Assembly (NCBI RefSeq): GCF_046365375.1
Contig: NZ_JBKEIT010000005.1
Location: forward strand, 62,001-126,000
Direction: 5' to 3'
Origin: Butyricimonas muris
GTDB lineage: Bacteria > Bacteroidota > Bacteroidia > Bacteroidales > Marinifilaceae
Length of the DNA stretch: 64,000 nt
The notes beneath the pieces are model-generated. The model searched no databases. It was not told the origin of the DNA and was given only the letters and a program-made list of their open reading frames with translations. Made by a program: the position numbers and the translations under genes. Below are positions 26,204 through 35,314 of this stretch, in pieces. Position 1 is the first letter of the stretch, and every line of letters begins with the position of its first letter.

Positions 26204-28852
26204 TTAAAAATCATACTTCTGGTCGTATCCCCGCTCGTAGATATTAATACCCTCTTTCATCCACCGGGGCATAGGTTCATTCTTGAGATAGTGATTGAAA
26301 AATTGTTCCATCCGTTTCGTCCAGTCCTTTTGTGCCGGGCGTGCATTCAAGAAGTGACCTTCCCCGACATAATTCAACATCCATGCCGGACGTTGCAGAC
26401 GCCGCAAGGCAAGAAAAAGATTTCTACCGTCATAATAGGAAACAGCCCCGTCCTTATCACAATGGAAAATCAACGCCGGGGTATGAATCCGATCGGCAAA
26501 CAACAAGGGTGAATTCTCGATATAACCCTCCAGATTTTCCCACAAGGTAGTCCCCATGCGACATTGCCAATCCTCGTACATCAACATACAAGGGACACCG
26601 CTTTCTTCCCGGATCCCGGTATAGACAGAGGTCAGGTTGATCAAAGCTGCACCGATATTCACGCAGGTGAACATATCGGTTCTCGTCACCAGATACGCGG
26701 TCTGGAACCCCGACCAACTATGTCCCTGCAAACCTACCCGTTTCGGATCAATGATTCCTCTGTCAATCAAAGCTTTTGTTCCGCTCACAACCGCATTGTA
26801 AGAACTTTTCCCCGGGTTGCCTATCTCGAAATAAACATCCGGCTGAAATACAATATATCCCTTGCTGACATACGTGGGGATGTCAATCATAGCGTGACTC
26901 AACCCGGGCACGGGATGAAGGTGCATCTCGGGAGTATGGGTTTCATAGAATGCCACTATCGTCGGGTAACTCTTGTTCTTGTCGTAATCATCCGGTAGAT
27001 AGAGTAATCCTTGATTGGCTTTCCCGTCATAATTCGTCCACTCCACCTGCTGCACCGTTCCCCATTTATAATCGGCCCGTTGCGGGTTGACATCCGTGAC
27101 CTTCCGCATCTTCCGGAACGAGGGATCGGTAATCCACAAATCCCGGTCTTCATAGTAATTCTGTTTCGTGCACAACAACGTATTCCCGTCGGCAGACTGT
27201 TGGGTAATCGTCAACATAAAAGCACCTTCAATCTTAGGTGCAAGTTTTCCGGACGGGGACAACGCCCAGACACCTGTATTCTTTGTCGTCCAATCCGTAG
27301 ACATGACACGATTCTCTCGCTCCATATCCACTTGAATAATATCCCAATCGATATTAAACAAACGGAATATCGTGTTACGTTTACGCCCTTCCTCGCGCGT
27401 CCAACAATACGTTTTTTCTCCGGTCAAGTCTACTACCCAAATATCGAAACGATCATAAACAAGAAGCCGCCTCCCGTCCTTACTCCATCCCGCTATACCG
27501 TAAGGCGGTGCAGGATTCGGGCGATCGTACAATTCGTCGTGTAACGGGTAAGGAATTTCATCGGTTAGCACCCTGCGGTTTAACGTACCCGGTTCCAGTA
27601 CTACCCATGAACGCTTGCCGTTATCGTAATAGAGTAAATAATCCCCCTTGGGACTCCAGTAAATCCGGCGAGTCAAGGCTTCCGCCACCAATTGGTGCTC
27701 CGCGGTAACCAGATTCACCAGATACAAATCAAAACGGGTGTCATGCAGCCAGTCCCGCTTGTTCAGATAAGGCTTTTCATCCTTCTCGTAAGCATAAACA
27801 GGAGCATCCGTATCAGGCATACACAATTCCGGGTGACCTGCCTCACAAAGTTGTATACACCCGCCGCCCTCTGCGTCCGATATAAACCGTTCGGGAGTGG
27901 GCACGGCTGGACGATACCCGCTTATCGCTTGTTGCGAGGGTATCACCGGATCGTTCCAACTCCAAAGTTCAAGGGTAAAACTCTCGTCTTTCTCCCCCTT
28001 GGGCTTTGCAGCTTTCGGAGTTTTGTGCTTCTCGAATATAGAACGTTTCGATTTTCCCAATTGTCGCACAGACCGCATATTCACGTCCATTACTTCTATC
28101 CGGTCCGCGTCCAGAAGTTCCGTCACCCGTTTGTCTTTCAATGAAAAAGTATAATATCCTTTCTCACCTTCATCCCCGGCAAAATAAAATCCGCCGTCCT
28201 TTCCCCACTCGTTGAAATAAAAACGCTCCAACCGTTTCGTGGTATCCCGATACAGGCATTCGTACTTGCCCGCCTTATTCCGCGAACCGAAATAAATCGT
28301 ATGGCTATCGGCTTCCCGCTTCAGGTAGACAATCTTCCAATCCTTATCGTAAAGGCAATAAGTGCCGACACCCGTCAAAACCAGACTATCATTCGTCTGT
28401 ATATTTTTCACGACCAGCGTATCATTCGTTTGATAAGCGGCCAAGGGGATAACGGGATTGAGTTCCATACCCTCTCGCAAACAGACCTCCTTCTTGTTCC
28501 GCAAACAACGCGCCACACGAATCACATCATCACCTTCCTTCTTACCGTAAACAATCCACTCGTCCCCGGCAAAAAACTCGGGAGAATCCGGACACTCCAA
28601 AGTGCTCGTTCTCCCGGTTTTTACATCATAGAAATAATAAATATTTCGGGCAACCTTGTTTGCCGCATCATTATCGAAATACATGTACCGGTACATCACC
28701 CACTTCCCGTCGGGCGACAGCTTGTAACTGTCAACCCTCCGCCACTTCCGGTAAGCCTCTTCATCTAACACCTTTTTCTGCGCTAAACAGGAAAAGGAAA
28801 CTAAAAACACATGAATAAAACAGAGAATAACGATATATGATAAACGGCACAT
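26204..28852 (-). CDS. Prolyl oligopeptidase family (S9) peptidase, exported
   Basis: 882 aa. N-terminal signal peptide (VILCFIHVFLVSFSCLAQ). Residues about 35-590 are strand-rich with repeating DLYLVNL/WVVDLTGE-type blades, as in S9 beta-propellers. The alpha/beta hydrolase domain is C-terminal with the serine in GLQGHSWSGFQTAYL, the aspartate in LIFHCDKDGAVSYYDG and the histidine in VGEGHFL. Cleaves peptides or esters in the periplasm. The upstream lipocalin-like gene ends six bases before this start, so they are probably cotranscribed. No obvious connection with polysaccharide synthesis. Confidence 0.92.
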   Translation of the reverse strand: MCRLSYIVILCFIHVFLVSFSCLAQKKVLDEEAYRKWRRVDSYKLSPDGKWVMYRYMYFDNDAANKVARNIYYFYDVKTGRTSTLECPDSPEFFAGDEWIVYGKKEGDDVIRVARCLRNKKEVCLREGMELNPVIPLAAYQTNDTLVVKNIQTNDSLVLTGVGTYCLYDKDWKIVYLKREADSHTIYFGSRNKAGKYECLYRDTTKRLERFYFNEWGKDGGFYFAGDEGEKGYYTFSLKDKRVTELLDADRIEVMDVNMRSVRQLGKSKRSIFEKHKTPKAAKPKGEKDESFTLELWSWNDPVIPSQQAISGYRPAVPTPERFISDAEGGGCIQLCEAGHPELCMPDTDAPVYAYEKDEKPYLNKRDWLHDTRFDLYLVNLVTAEHQLVAEALTRRIYWSPKGDYLLYYDNGKRSWVVLEPGTLNRRVLTDEIPYPLHDELYDRPNPAPPYGIAGWSKDGRRLLVYDRFDIWVVDLTGEKTYCWTREEGRKRNTIFRLFNIDWDIIQVDMERENRVMSTDWTTKNTGVWALSPSGKLAPKIEGAFMLTITQQSADGNTLLCTKQNYYEDRDLWITDPSFRKMRKVTDVNPQRADYKWGTVQQVEWTNYDGKANQGLLYLPDDYDKNKSYPTIVAFYETHTPEMHLHPVPGLSHAMIDIPTYVSKGYIVFQPDVYFEIGNPGKSSYNAVVSGTKALIDRGIIDPKRVGLQGHSWSGFQTAYLVTRTDMFTCVNIGAALINLTSVYTGIREESGVPCMLMYEDWQCRMGTTLWENLEGYIENSPLLFADRIHTPALIFHCDKDGAVSYYDGRNLFLALRRLQRPAWMLNYVGEGHFLNARPAQKDWTKRMEQFFNHYLKNEPMPRWMKEGINIYERGYDQKYDF

Positions 28853-28858
28853 AGTCTT

Positions 28859-29263
28859 TTACTTTTGAGGGGTTACTCGTTCTTTGATAATTTTGGTATT
28901 CAAATACAGGAACGCGATACGTGGCGGTCCGGCACTCACGAGCAAAGAGAGGCTGTCTGAGCTCAACTGTGTAATTTTCTCTTTCGTCAAGTACTCTTCT
29001 CTCGTTCCGTCATCCTCGATACTTTCCCCCTTAATGATCAGATACCCCTCCTGAATCTCCCAAGTTTTCAGATCCAGACTAGGGATATTGATACTTTCAC
29101 AAATACCACCTTTCTTGAAACGGAATCCCTTCAATTCTCCCGTGGACTGATAGGTGTAAGGATTACACCACTCTCCAAGCAATTTCTTTTCCATTTCCTT
29201 CTGGGGGTCTGTGGCACACGCGACAAACAGGAGTGTCAGACCGATGTAGATTAAATTCTTCAT
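28859..29263 (-). CDS. Lipocalin-like lipoprotein
   Basis: 134 aa. Lipoprotein signal IGLTLLFVAC at the N-terminus, then KKLLGEWCNPYT, a GEW/GxW start typical of Bacteroidetes lipocalin-like domains, and alternating beta-strand pattern up to the C-terminus (GFRFKKGGICESI, YLIIKGESIEDD). It may bind a small hydrophobic ligand or help the neighbouring S9 peptidase. Family assignment rests on the GEW opening and length, so moderate confidence. No promoter box was found in the 150-bp gap to the terminator at 29341. Confidence 0.7.
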   Translation of the reverse strand: MKNLIYIGLTLLFVACATDPQKEMEKKLLGEWCNPYTYQSTGELKGFRFKKGGICESINIPSLDLKTWEIQEGYLIIKGESIEDDGTREEYLTKEKITQLSSDSLSLLVSAGPPRIAFLYLNTKIIKERVTPQK

Positions 29264-29340
29264 GTTTCTAAATTTAAGATTTTACTTTTAATACACATCT
29301 TAATTACACGACCTACCCTGAAAAGGATTAACGCCACTCG

Positions 29341-29391
29341 AAAAAAATCACGAGGGCGGAGAATAAAAATATTCTCCGCCCTCGTGATTTT
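29341..29391. terminator. Strong bidirectional-looking terminator
   Basis: Perfect 21-bp inverted repeat (29344-29364 with 29371-29391, core CACGAGGGCGGAGAAT), A-rich before and T-rich after. It lies 24 bp after the Wzz stop at 29415 and ends the export operon. Confidence 0.92.
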
Positions 29392-29414
29392 AATTGCAGC
29401 CCCTCAGTCCCGGA

Positions 29415-30554
29415 CTATTCTTTTATCCATTTTTTCAATTCATCATTCCCGAACGTGTTAGCCAAAAACGGTAATCCCAATACCACTCCGACTCCGGCAA
29501 AACCACCCAAGAAAGTAAAAAGCACACATATCAACCCTCTTTTGGGTTTCGAGCGTTCCACGGGAACCACTACCGGCTCAACAACCGTTAATATCGGGGT
29601 TGTTTCATTCACGGCGATTTCAGCCTGTTCCAGTTGCTTCGCCAATTCCGAGTATACATTATACGCAAGATTATACTCGTTAGTCAACATATCCTCCCTC
29701 GTCTTGGCCACAGCCGAAACGAATCCTTTATTGGCATCCCGGAACTTGGCAAGCTCATCCTGTCTGACCTCGTAACGTTCTTTCGCCTTATCATATTGCT
29801 TTTGCACAAAGTCCAGATTTGACTGCACCTTCTCAATCTTGAAACGAGTGATGTACTCTTGCAACAACTTCTGAGCCTGCTGAGCCAATTGAGCTACGGC
29901 CAAAGGCTCCGGCAATGAAGCGGACAACTGTACGTATCCGTCTTTATCATTCACGTTCAACGAAACAATCCTATCCAATATCTCGGCTACCTCTTTTTCA
30001 TCCTTCGAAAGCGATTGAATCGCCGAGCCTTGCTCCGTCATGATCTGTGTCGTGTCTTCCCCTCGGATAGCACCGATGATCACTCCCGGCAAACCAATCG
30101 TGTACTTTTTAATAACCCCGAAAAGACTGAATTTTTTATACTCGTCTTTCGTGTAATAATCAAACAAAGTAACAGGTTGTTCGTATTCCTCGAATTTCAA
30201 TGGTGTCGCCATCAACTCCTTTTTAAAAGGGATACTTGCCAATATCTTGGGATAAATCGTCGGGGCAAGAACTTCACCTCCGCCCATGGAACCCAAATTA
30301 ATACCCACCATCGAAGCCAAACCGCTCAATCCGCCGCTTGCTTTCTTGTCACCGCTCTGGGGGACCATTGTACATCCCGCGGAATACTCTTTCGGGCTAA
30401 AAAGGGCTACCAACACACCTATTACCATAAAGACGACCGTGATCTTAATAATCAATTTACGGTTCTTCCATAATTTCCGGATGACTTCCACCAAATCAAT
30501 CTCCTCGTCTTGCTGTGGTATCTGATTCGTCTGTTCTTTTATTTCCTGTCCCAT
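29415..30554 (-). CDS. Wzz-type polysaccharide chain-length determinant, copy 1
   Basis: 379 aa from the ATG at 30554 (MGQEIKEQTNQIPQQDEEID), one base after the stop of the export gene. Two membrane spans: about 35-60 (LIIKITVVFMVIGVLVALFS) and 345-370 (GLICVLFTFLGGFAGVGVVL), with a long periplasmic coiled-coil region between (EKVQSNLDFVQKQYDKAKER). The ...PVVVPVERSKPKRGL proline-rich segment before the last span is the Wzz hallmark. It sets chain length and helps export. A second Wzz (41848) has the same two-helix layout. Confidence 0.93.
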   Translation of the reverse strand: MGQEIKEQTNQIPQQDEEIDLVEVIRKLWKNRKLIIKITVVFMVIGVLVALFSPKEYSAGCTMVPQSGDKKASGGLSGLASMVGINLGSMGGGEVLAPTIYPKILASIPFKKELMATPLKFEEYEQPVTLFDYYTKDEYKKFSLFGVIKKYTIGLPGVIIGAIRGEDTTQIMTEQGSAIQSLSKDEKEVAEILDRIVSLNVNDKDGYVQLSASLPEPLAVAQLAQQAQKLLQEYITRFKIEKVQSNLDFVQKQYDKAKERYEVRQDELAKFRDANKGFVSAVAKTREDMLTNEYNLAYNVYSELAKQLEQAEIAVNETTPILTVVEPVVVPVERSKPKRGLICVLFTFLGGFAGVGVVLGLPFLANTFGNDELKKWIKE

Positions 30555-30555
30555 A

Positions 30556-32919
30556 CTACTTCGTGCTATTAAGAATTGATGTAACCATGGCAGCAATAGA
30601 GGTTGTCGAAGAAGTCAGACTTAATATTTCAGGCAACCCCAATCTATTCTTTCGCTCCAACTTCATCGGAACAATAATCTCACATCCCGGCTCGATCTTC
30701 GGATTCCGTCCCCCTCTCCGTACCGCCAATGTTCCATTCGGGTAAATCACGTAAGCCCTGCGCTTCTTCGCGTTCATATTAAAACCGCCCGCGTTGTCAA
30801 TATAATCCCTTAACGACATCTTACTCTTGTAAGTCACCGCGTTGGGGAACATAACCGCTCCGCTGATTTTCACCGTATTCACGAAATTAGAAACATGCAA
30901 TACATCCCCTTCGCGCAAAACGAGATCCGCTTCTCCACCCGGATTAGCAAGTGCTTTTTCCAAATCGATACCCACGGGATACGTCCGTTCAGCGATAAGA
31001 CTATCTATTATAACCGAATCCTTTCCCGTGAGTGCGATATTTTTTGCAGCTTCAAATCTCATCAATTCGTCTTGATTCATCCGACGCTCCAAACGAGCCC
31101 CTTTCACGTAGGCCTTTGAAGTTACCCCTCCGGCACGTTTCACCAAATCCGAAAGCCTGTCATTTGCCGATGCTTTAGCGTAAACCCCCGGATAAAGAAT
31201 CTCCCCGTCAACCCGCACGTTCTGTTGCTCCCGGTATCCCGGTGAACGACGCACGTAAAGTTCATCAAACGGTTCCAAAACAAAATTCTTGATACCATCC
31301 ACCATCAACCCGTCCTTCAACGCAAAAGTGAACAATTCCGCCTCTTCCGGGGCTTCGGTCGTACTCTTCGGCGACTTTATTCTTCGGGAGACATCCACTC
31401 GCACCTCGGATGCCGACTCCAAAAGTCCCCCGGCTTGAATAATCGCATCCTCGATAGTCATGTTCTCCACGAAATTATATTCTCTCGGGTTCTTTACTTC
31501 CCCCCGGATTTGTATCACGTAACCTTCTCGCAAAGCTGTTTTAGAGGGCACATACAACACGTCATTCTTCCTCAAAACAATATCCTCGACCTCGCCTTTC
31601 ATAAATTTGCCCAAATCAATCGCAAGAGCTTCACGAGTTAAATCTTCTCTCTCGCGATACAATATGGCACGATTCAAAAAAGCATCCTCTCTCGGTCCCT
31701 CCACCACATCCAACAAATCTTTCAACGTCGCAATCGAAGCACTGATAGCATATTTTCCCGGACGGAAAACAGCCCCCTCGACAGACACCCGATTCTCGTA
31801 GCGGGGCAAAATGGCATCCACCAACACGGAATCCCCGTTCGCCATAACAAATTCAGGAAATTCCTCATTATACACCGTGTACATCTCGTACTCGGAATCA
31901 CCCTTCCGTGTCACGTTCAAGTTCTTCTTGTAAGCATCCCCGGTAAAACCTCCGGCATACTCCAATGCTTTACTCAAAGTTTCATCCCCCTTCAACTCGT
32001 ATCTCATCGGGCGCTTCACCTTACCCAAAATCGTCACGATCTTCTCGTAAGTCCCCACGTTAATCAAATCCCCGTCCTGCAAAACAATATCGAAAGTATT
32101 GTCCCCGTTCATGATGTACCCATAAACATCCACGTGCTTAAAAGCCTTGCCATTCCGGTACAACACGACATCACGCAACGTTCCTACTTGATTCACACCT
32201 CCCGCGGAATACAAAGCATGAAACACCGTTGCCAACGAAGGTAAAGTATAAGTCCCGGGCATCACGACCTCGCCCATAACATTCACTTGAATACTGCGGA
32301 TTTTACCTAAAGTAAGCTGTATAAAAGTTCCCGGATTCTCCGAACTCAAATCCGAATATATACGACTGAATACATTTTTCAAATACGCGGAAGCCTCTTT
32401 CACTTGTTTCCCGCTTAAATAAACGGGTCCCAACCCCTGAACATTAATACTTCCGTCCGGAGATATTTCTTCCCGGAGCGTGGTTTCCGAATTACCCCAT
32501 ATATCGATAATCACCTCATCGCCGGGAGCTAACTTATAATTCTCGGGAGTCGGGATACTCAAATTAGGTTCAAAAGTCAACCTTCCATTATTAAAAATTT
32601 CCCTGCCGAACACATCATTCTTACTCCTCGGACGAATCACGACAGTATCTTTTGTCACCTGTAAAGGCGCCATCGTTCTTCCTCTCGAATTATCAGCCTG
32701 TCCTTGTTGCGTGCCGGTTTGACTACCGTAACTCTTCTGGATTCGCTGTATTTGCTCCATCGTAACCCCTTTCTGGGTCAACATCAAAATGATTTCATTC
32801 TGGGACTTGCCTTGAGCCTGTGCCTCTTTCACAGCTTCTACCACTTGTGTATCTGACATTTGGGCAAAAGCAAACCTCGATACGCCAAGTATTAGTACGA
32901 TCAATATTAAAAATCTCAT
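30556..32919 (-). CDS. Wza-like SLBB polysaccharide export protein
   Basis: 787 aa from the ATG at 32919, giving the signal peptide LILIVLILGVSRFAFA. After a helical segment (about 20-65) comes the polysaccharide export domain (LAPGDEVIIDIWGNSE, SPDGSINVQGLGPVYLSG) and then at least five SLBB-type domains spaced by about 90 residues (for example VEGAVFRPGKYAISASIATL, IRGEVKNPREYNFVENMT, DGEILYPGVYAKASANDRLS, ISGAVMFPNAVTYKSKMSL). Such proteins form the outer-membrane channel for capsule and exopolysaccharide. Its length is typical for Bacteroidetes rather than for E. coli Wza. Runs directly into Wzz. Confidence 0.93.
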   Translation of the reverse strand: MRFLILIVLILGVSRFAFAQMSDTQVVEAVKEAQAQGKSQNEIILMLTQKGVTMEQIQRIQKSYGSQTGTQQGQADNSRGRTMAPLQVTKDTVVIRPRSKNDVFGREIFNNGRLTFEPNLSIPTPENYKLAPGDEVIIDIWGNSETTLREEISPDGSINVQGLGPVYLSGKQVKEASAYLKNVFSRIYSDLSSENPGTFIQLTLGKIRSIQVNVMGEVVMPGTYTLPSLATVFHALYSAGGVNQVGTLRDVVLYRNGKAFKHVDVYGYIMNGDNTFDIVLQDGDLINVGTYEKIVTILGKVKRPMRYELKGDETLSKALEYAGGFTGDAYKKNLNVTRKGDSEYEMYTVYNEEFPEFVMANGDSVLVDAILPRYENRVSVEGAVFRPGKYAISASIATLKDLLDVVEGPREDAFLNRAILYREREDLTREALAIDLGKFMKGEVEDIVLRKNDVLYVPSKTALREGYVIQIRGEVKNPREYNFVENMTIEDAIIQAGGLLESASEVRVDVSRRIKSPKSTTEAPEEAELFTFALKDGLMVDGIKNFVLEPFDELYVRRSPGYREQQNVRVDGEILYPGVYAKASANDRLSDLVKRAGGVTSKAYVKGARLERRMNQDELMRFEAAKNIALTGKDSVIIDSLIAERTYPVGIDLEKALANPGGEADLVLREGDVLHVSNFVNTVKISGAVMFPNAVTYKSKMSLRDYIDNAGGFNMNAKKRRAYVIYPNGTLAVRRGGRNPKIEPGCEIIVPMKLERKNRLGLPEILSLTSSTTSIAAMVTSILNSTK

Positions 32920-33018
32920 ATTACTTTTTTTGAATGTTTTTACGCAACCATCCTCTCGGTTTACAGCCAAACCGCCCCCTCACGGGGCATACCGTAAACC
33001 GAATAGCCGGATCGACCG

Positions 33019-33026
33019 CAAAGATA
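33019..33026 (-). promoter_or_regulatory. Candidate -7 box for the export operon
   Basis: TATCTTTG on the minus strand, 100 bp upstream of the export protein start; no convincing TTTG at -33. Confidence 0.4.
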
Positions 33027-33066
33027 CTGTATTAATTGAAAATGAAAAATGGATACGCGAAAAATA

Positions 33067-34038
33067 TTACTTCTCTTCCAATAAAGCATAATATTTACGA
33101 CGCAACGGAAGATAAACCGCCACAAGCACCACCAAACTCACGATAGCGTAAAAAAGAGTATACGCCGGAGCATATTTCAAAACAAGCCAATACCCTCCCC
33201 CGACAAGCGCCTGTGTTGCCATATAAAAAAAAGATACCGACAAATGGGGAATCTTCGCCTCGTTAGCCAACAATTGATACAAATGCTTCCGATGCGGTTG
33301 CCCTATATTCTCTTTCAACATCAAACGATGGATAATTGTCAACACACCGTCAACCCCATACACGCTCAATAAAATCAACACCGAAATCTCCCCCGTGCGC
33401 ATGATAAAAGTCCCTAGCAGGAAAAGAAGTATAAAAGCAATAGCAACAGCCCCCACGTCACCGGAAAAACACCTCGCGTGAGTTCTGAAATTATAGAAAT
33501 TAAATACCAACAATGACAGAATAACCACCGGAATAAAACCCGCGGGCGCAATCTGTATTACCCAAGCGTTTATCCCCCACAAAGCCAACAGTACAACCAA
33601 GCTATATCCCCCGGTAATCCCGTTGATGCCATCCATAAAATTGTATATATTCAGAATAGCCAAGCAAACGAACAAAGCCACAATCACGTATCCCCACGAA
33701 ACCTCGTGCACCCCCAACTGCAACAACAAAAGCAACAAAGCAAAAGTCTGCACCAGCAAACGCAACTTCGCCGAAAGCGGATGCATATCATCCATAAAAC
33801 TCACTACCGCCACCAACGTCAACCCGCACAAAAACCACGGGGCGAAAAAACCGAAAGTCAACCCGTAAACGAGCACTCCCAAATAAAAAATCACCCCGCC
33901 TCCTCGCAGGGTAATTGTATGATGGGAACTCCTCTCGTTAGGAATATCCATGATCTTGTATCTTTCCGCTATTTTAAAATAAATGTTCTCCATCACAAAA
34001 AGTAGAAGGAGAACAAACCCGTAAATCCAGTCTATCAT
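33067..34038 (-). CDS. WecA/WbpL-type undecaprenyl-phosphate sugar-1-phosphate transferase
   Basis: 323 aa with about ten membrane spans. Motifs of the polyprenyl-phosphate HexNAc-1-phosphate transferase (GT4/MraY) family: ERSSHHTITLRGGGVIFYLG, SFMDDMHPLSAKLRLLVQ (DD motif), YNFMDGINGITGGYSLVV, CFSGDVGAVAIAFI and the loop QPHRKHLYQLL. It places the first sugar on undecaprenyl phosphate and so starts a repeat unit. Pairing with the SDR at 34035 (4-bp overlap) and a WbpM-type dehydratase mirrors WbpL-WbpV/K-WbpM sets, which suggests QuiNAc or FucNAc as first sugar. Confidence 0.92.
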   Translation of the reverse strand: MIDWIYGFVLLLLFVMENIYFKIAERYKIMDIPNERSSHHTITLRGGGVIFYLGVLVYGLTFGFFAPWFLCGLTLVAVVSFMDDMHPLSAKLRLLVQTFALLLLLLQLGVHEVSWGYVIVALFVCLAILNIYNFMDGINGITGGYSLVVLLALWGINAWVIQIAPAGFIPVVILSLLVFNFYNFRTHARCFSGDVGAVAIAFILLFLLGTFIMRTGEISVLILLSVYGVDGVLTIIHRLMLKENIGQPHRKHLYQLLANEAKIPHLSVSFFYMATQALVGGGYWLVLKYAPAYTLFYAIVSLVVLVAVYLPLRRKYYALLEEK

Positions 34039-34937
34039 TTTCTTTGCTTGAACGATTCAACCATCTCACGAATCCCGTCTTCCAAAGTATAACGAGGTTC
34101 ATAACCGATAGAATTTAAAGCCAATTGACGATCTATCACAACATCACCCCACAACTTCTGATAAAGATCCGGGCGAATTTTCTCAACCATTCTCAAAAAC
34201 AAAGACGGGGAAGGTAAATTAATCGTGTGAACACCCAACTGTTCAGAAATCACCTCTATAACATTACGTGTTGAATAGGGTTCTTTATCTGTCGGGTAGA
34301 AAATACCTTCAGCCTCTTTCTCCACGGTTAAATGGATAAACTCTATCAAATTCTTCACGTTAATAAAATCACGACGATTCCGAGCCGAACCGAACGGAAG
34401 CGGTATATGACGATTCACCAAACGAATCAAACGCATCATATTTCCCGGAGCCATACCACCACCATAAGCCATCGGGGGACGAATAATCACCGTCTTGAAC
34501 TCGTGATCACTCATCGCCAACAACTCCTTATCAGCTTTCAACTTAGAACTTCCATAATAAGTCCTCGGCATTTCCGGTGTTGTCGTAGAAATACGACTGG
34601 CAGTACCAAACACGGCAATCGTACTCATTTGAATAAATTGACGAACGCCTGCCTGACGGGCTTTCTGAGCCAACACGCAAGCCATACGATAATTCACCTC
34701 ATCATAAAGTTCCTGATTCTTCTCTTCCGGACGGTGTACGATAGCAGCGAAATTAATTACCGCATCAAACCCGACGAACGATTCCACAGGCATATCCCAA
34801 AACGCCTTTACCACGATTTCCTTATCGTATCCTGTAGGACGTCGGCTATAACAAGTTATCGAATCCTCCGACTGGTAATTTCGAATAAACTGTCCAGCAA
34901 TAAAGCTACTCCCTCCAATTATCAATATTTTTTTCAT
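34035..34937 (-). CDS. WbpV/WbpK-like NAD-dependent sugar epimerase/reductase
   Basis: 300 aa extended SDR. NAD motif IIGGSSFIAGQFI at the start, VINFAAIVHRP, IQMSTIAVFGTA and the catalytic YYGSSKLKADKELL, then IIRPPMAYGGGMAPGNMMRL and FGSARNRRDFINVKNLIEFI. Members of this group reduce the 4-keto group of UDP-4-keto-6-deoxy-HexNAc made by WbpM-like enzymes. Its stop overlaps the start of the initiating transferase. A long leader (about 200 nt from a candidate promoter at 35144) precedes it, containing a short basic peptide ORF that ends 12 bp upstream. Confidence 0.88.
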   Translation of the reverse strand: MKKILIIGGSSFIAGQFIRNYQSEDSITCYSRRPTGYDKEIVVKAFWDMPVESFVGFDAVINFAAIVHRPEEKNQELYDEVNYRMACVLAQKARQAGVRQFIQMSTIAVFGTASRISTTTPEMPRTYYGSSKLKADKELLAMSDHEFKTVIIRPPMAYGGGMAPGNMMRLIRLVNRHIPLPFGSARNRRDFINVKNLIEFIHLTVEKEAEGIFYPTDKEPYSTRNVIEVISEQLGVHTINLPSPSLFLRMVEKIRPDLYQKLWGDVVIDRQLALNSIGYEPRYTLEDGIREMVESFKQRK

Positions 34938-34949
34938 TCCTCGATCTAT

Positions 34950-35018
34950 TTAAACGGCATAAAATCTTACTCTGTCCATTTTATGGACCCTAAACAATCT
35001 CCTTAACGCGTTATTCAT
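34950..35018 (-). CDS. Possible 22-aa basic leader peptide
   Basis: ATG at 35018 to TAA at 34950, encoding MNNALRRLFRVHKMDRVRFY plus AV; seven of 22 residues are Arg or Lys. It lies 12 bp upstream of the epimerase ATG in the same strand but another frame, and a short hairpin (GTCCATTTTATGGAC) falls inside it. May be a chance ORF, or a translated leader coupled to expression of the operon. No homologue known to me. Confidence 0.25.
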   Translation of the reverse strand: MNNALRRLFRVHKMDRVRFYAV

Positions 35019-35143
35019 TTTACTCGAAAAACGCCTCCTCGTTTTCCAAAGCTTGTTTACGTCGTGTAGACCTTAAATGTTTGATTTGTATTCATATAAT
35101 TAATAATAGTGTGTTGTGTATGTTGCTTTTTACTTTCAAGATG

Positions 35144-35171
35144 CGAAGATATGATAAAGGTTGCGTCAACA
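35144..35171 (-). promoter_or_regulatory. Candidate promoter of the initiating-transferase operon
   Basis: Minus strand: TTG (about 35170-35172), 18-bp spacer, TATCTTCG (35144-35151), one mismatch to TAnnTTTG. It would give a leader of roughly 200 nt before 34937, long enough for UpxY-type antitermination. Confidence 0.4.
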
Positions 35172-35314
35172 ACGTGAGTTTTTTTGTTTTTAACAAATCC
35201 TTAACAAGTCAGCAATATAATCTTATTTTTTGTCTAAAATATTTCGCAATAAAAAACGATTCATATATTCATTCTCCCCGCATTACACAATTACACCCTT
35301 TAATATAGTACCCA

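Larger units (their letters stand above)
34938..35314. other. Long gap holding the leader of the initiating-transferase operon
   Basis: 377 bp without an established gene. On the minus strand it holds a candidate promoter (35144-35171), about 200 nt of leader with the hairpin GTCCATTTTATGGAC (34975-34989) and a 22-codon ORF. The rest is AT-rich and would also hold the 3' end of the phosphonate operon transcript; no clear terminator hairpin was seen there. Confidence 0.6.
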
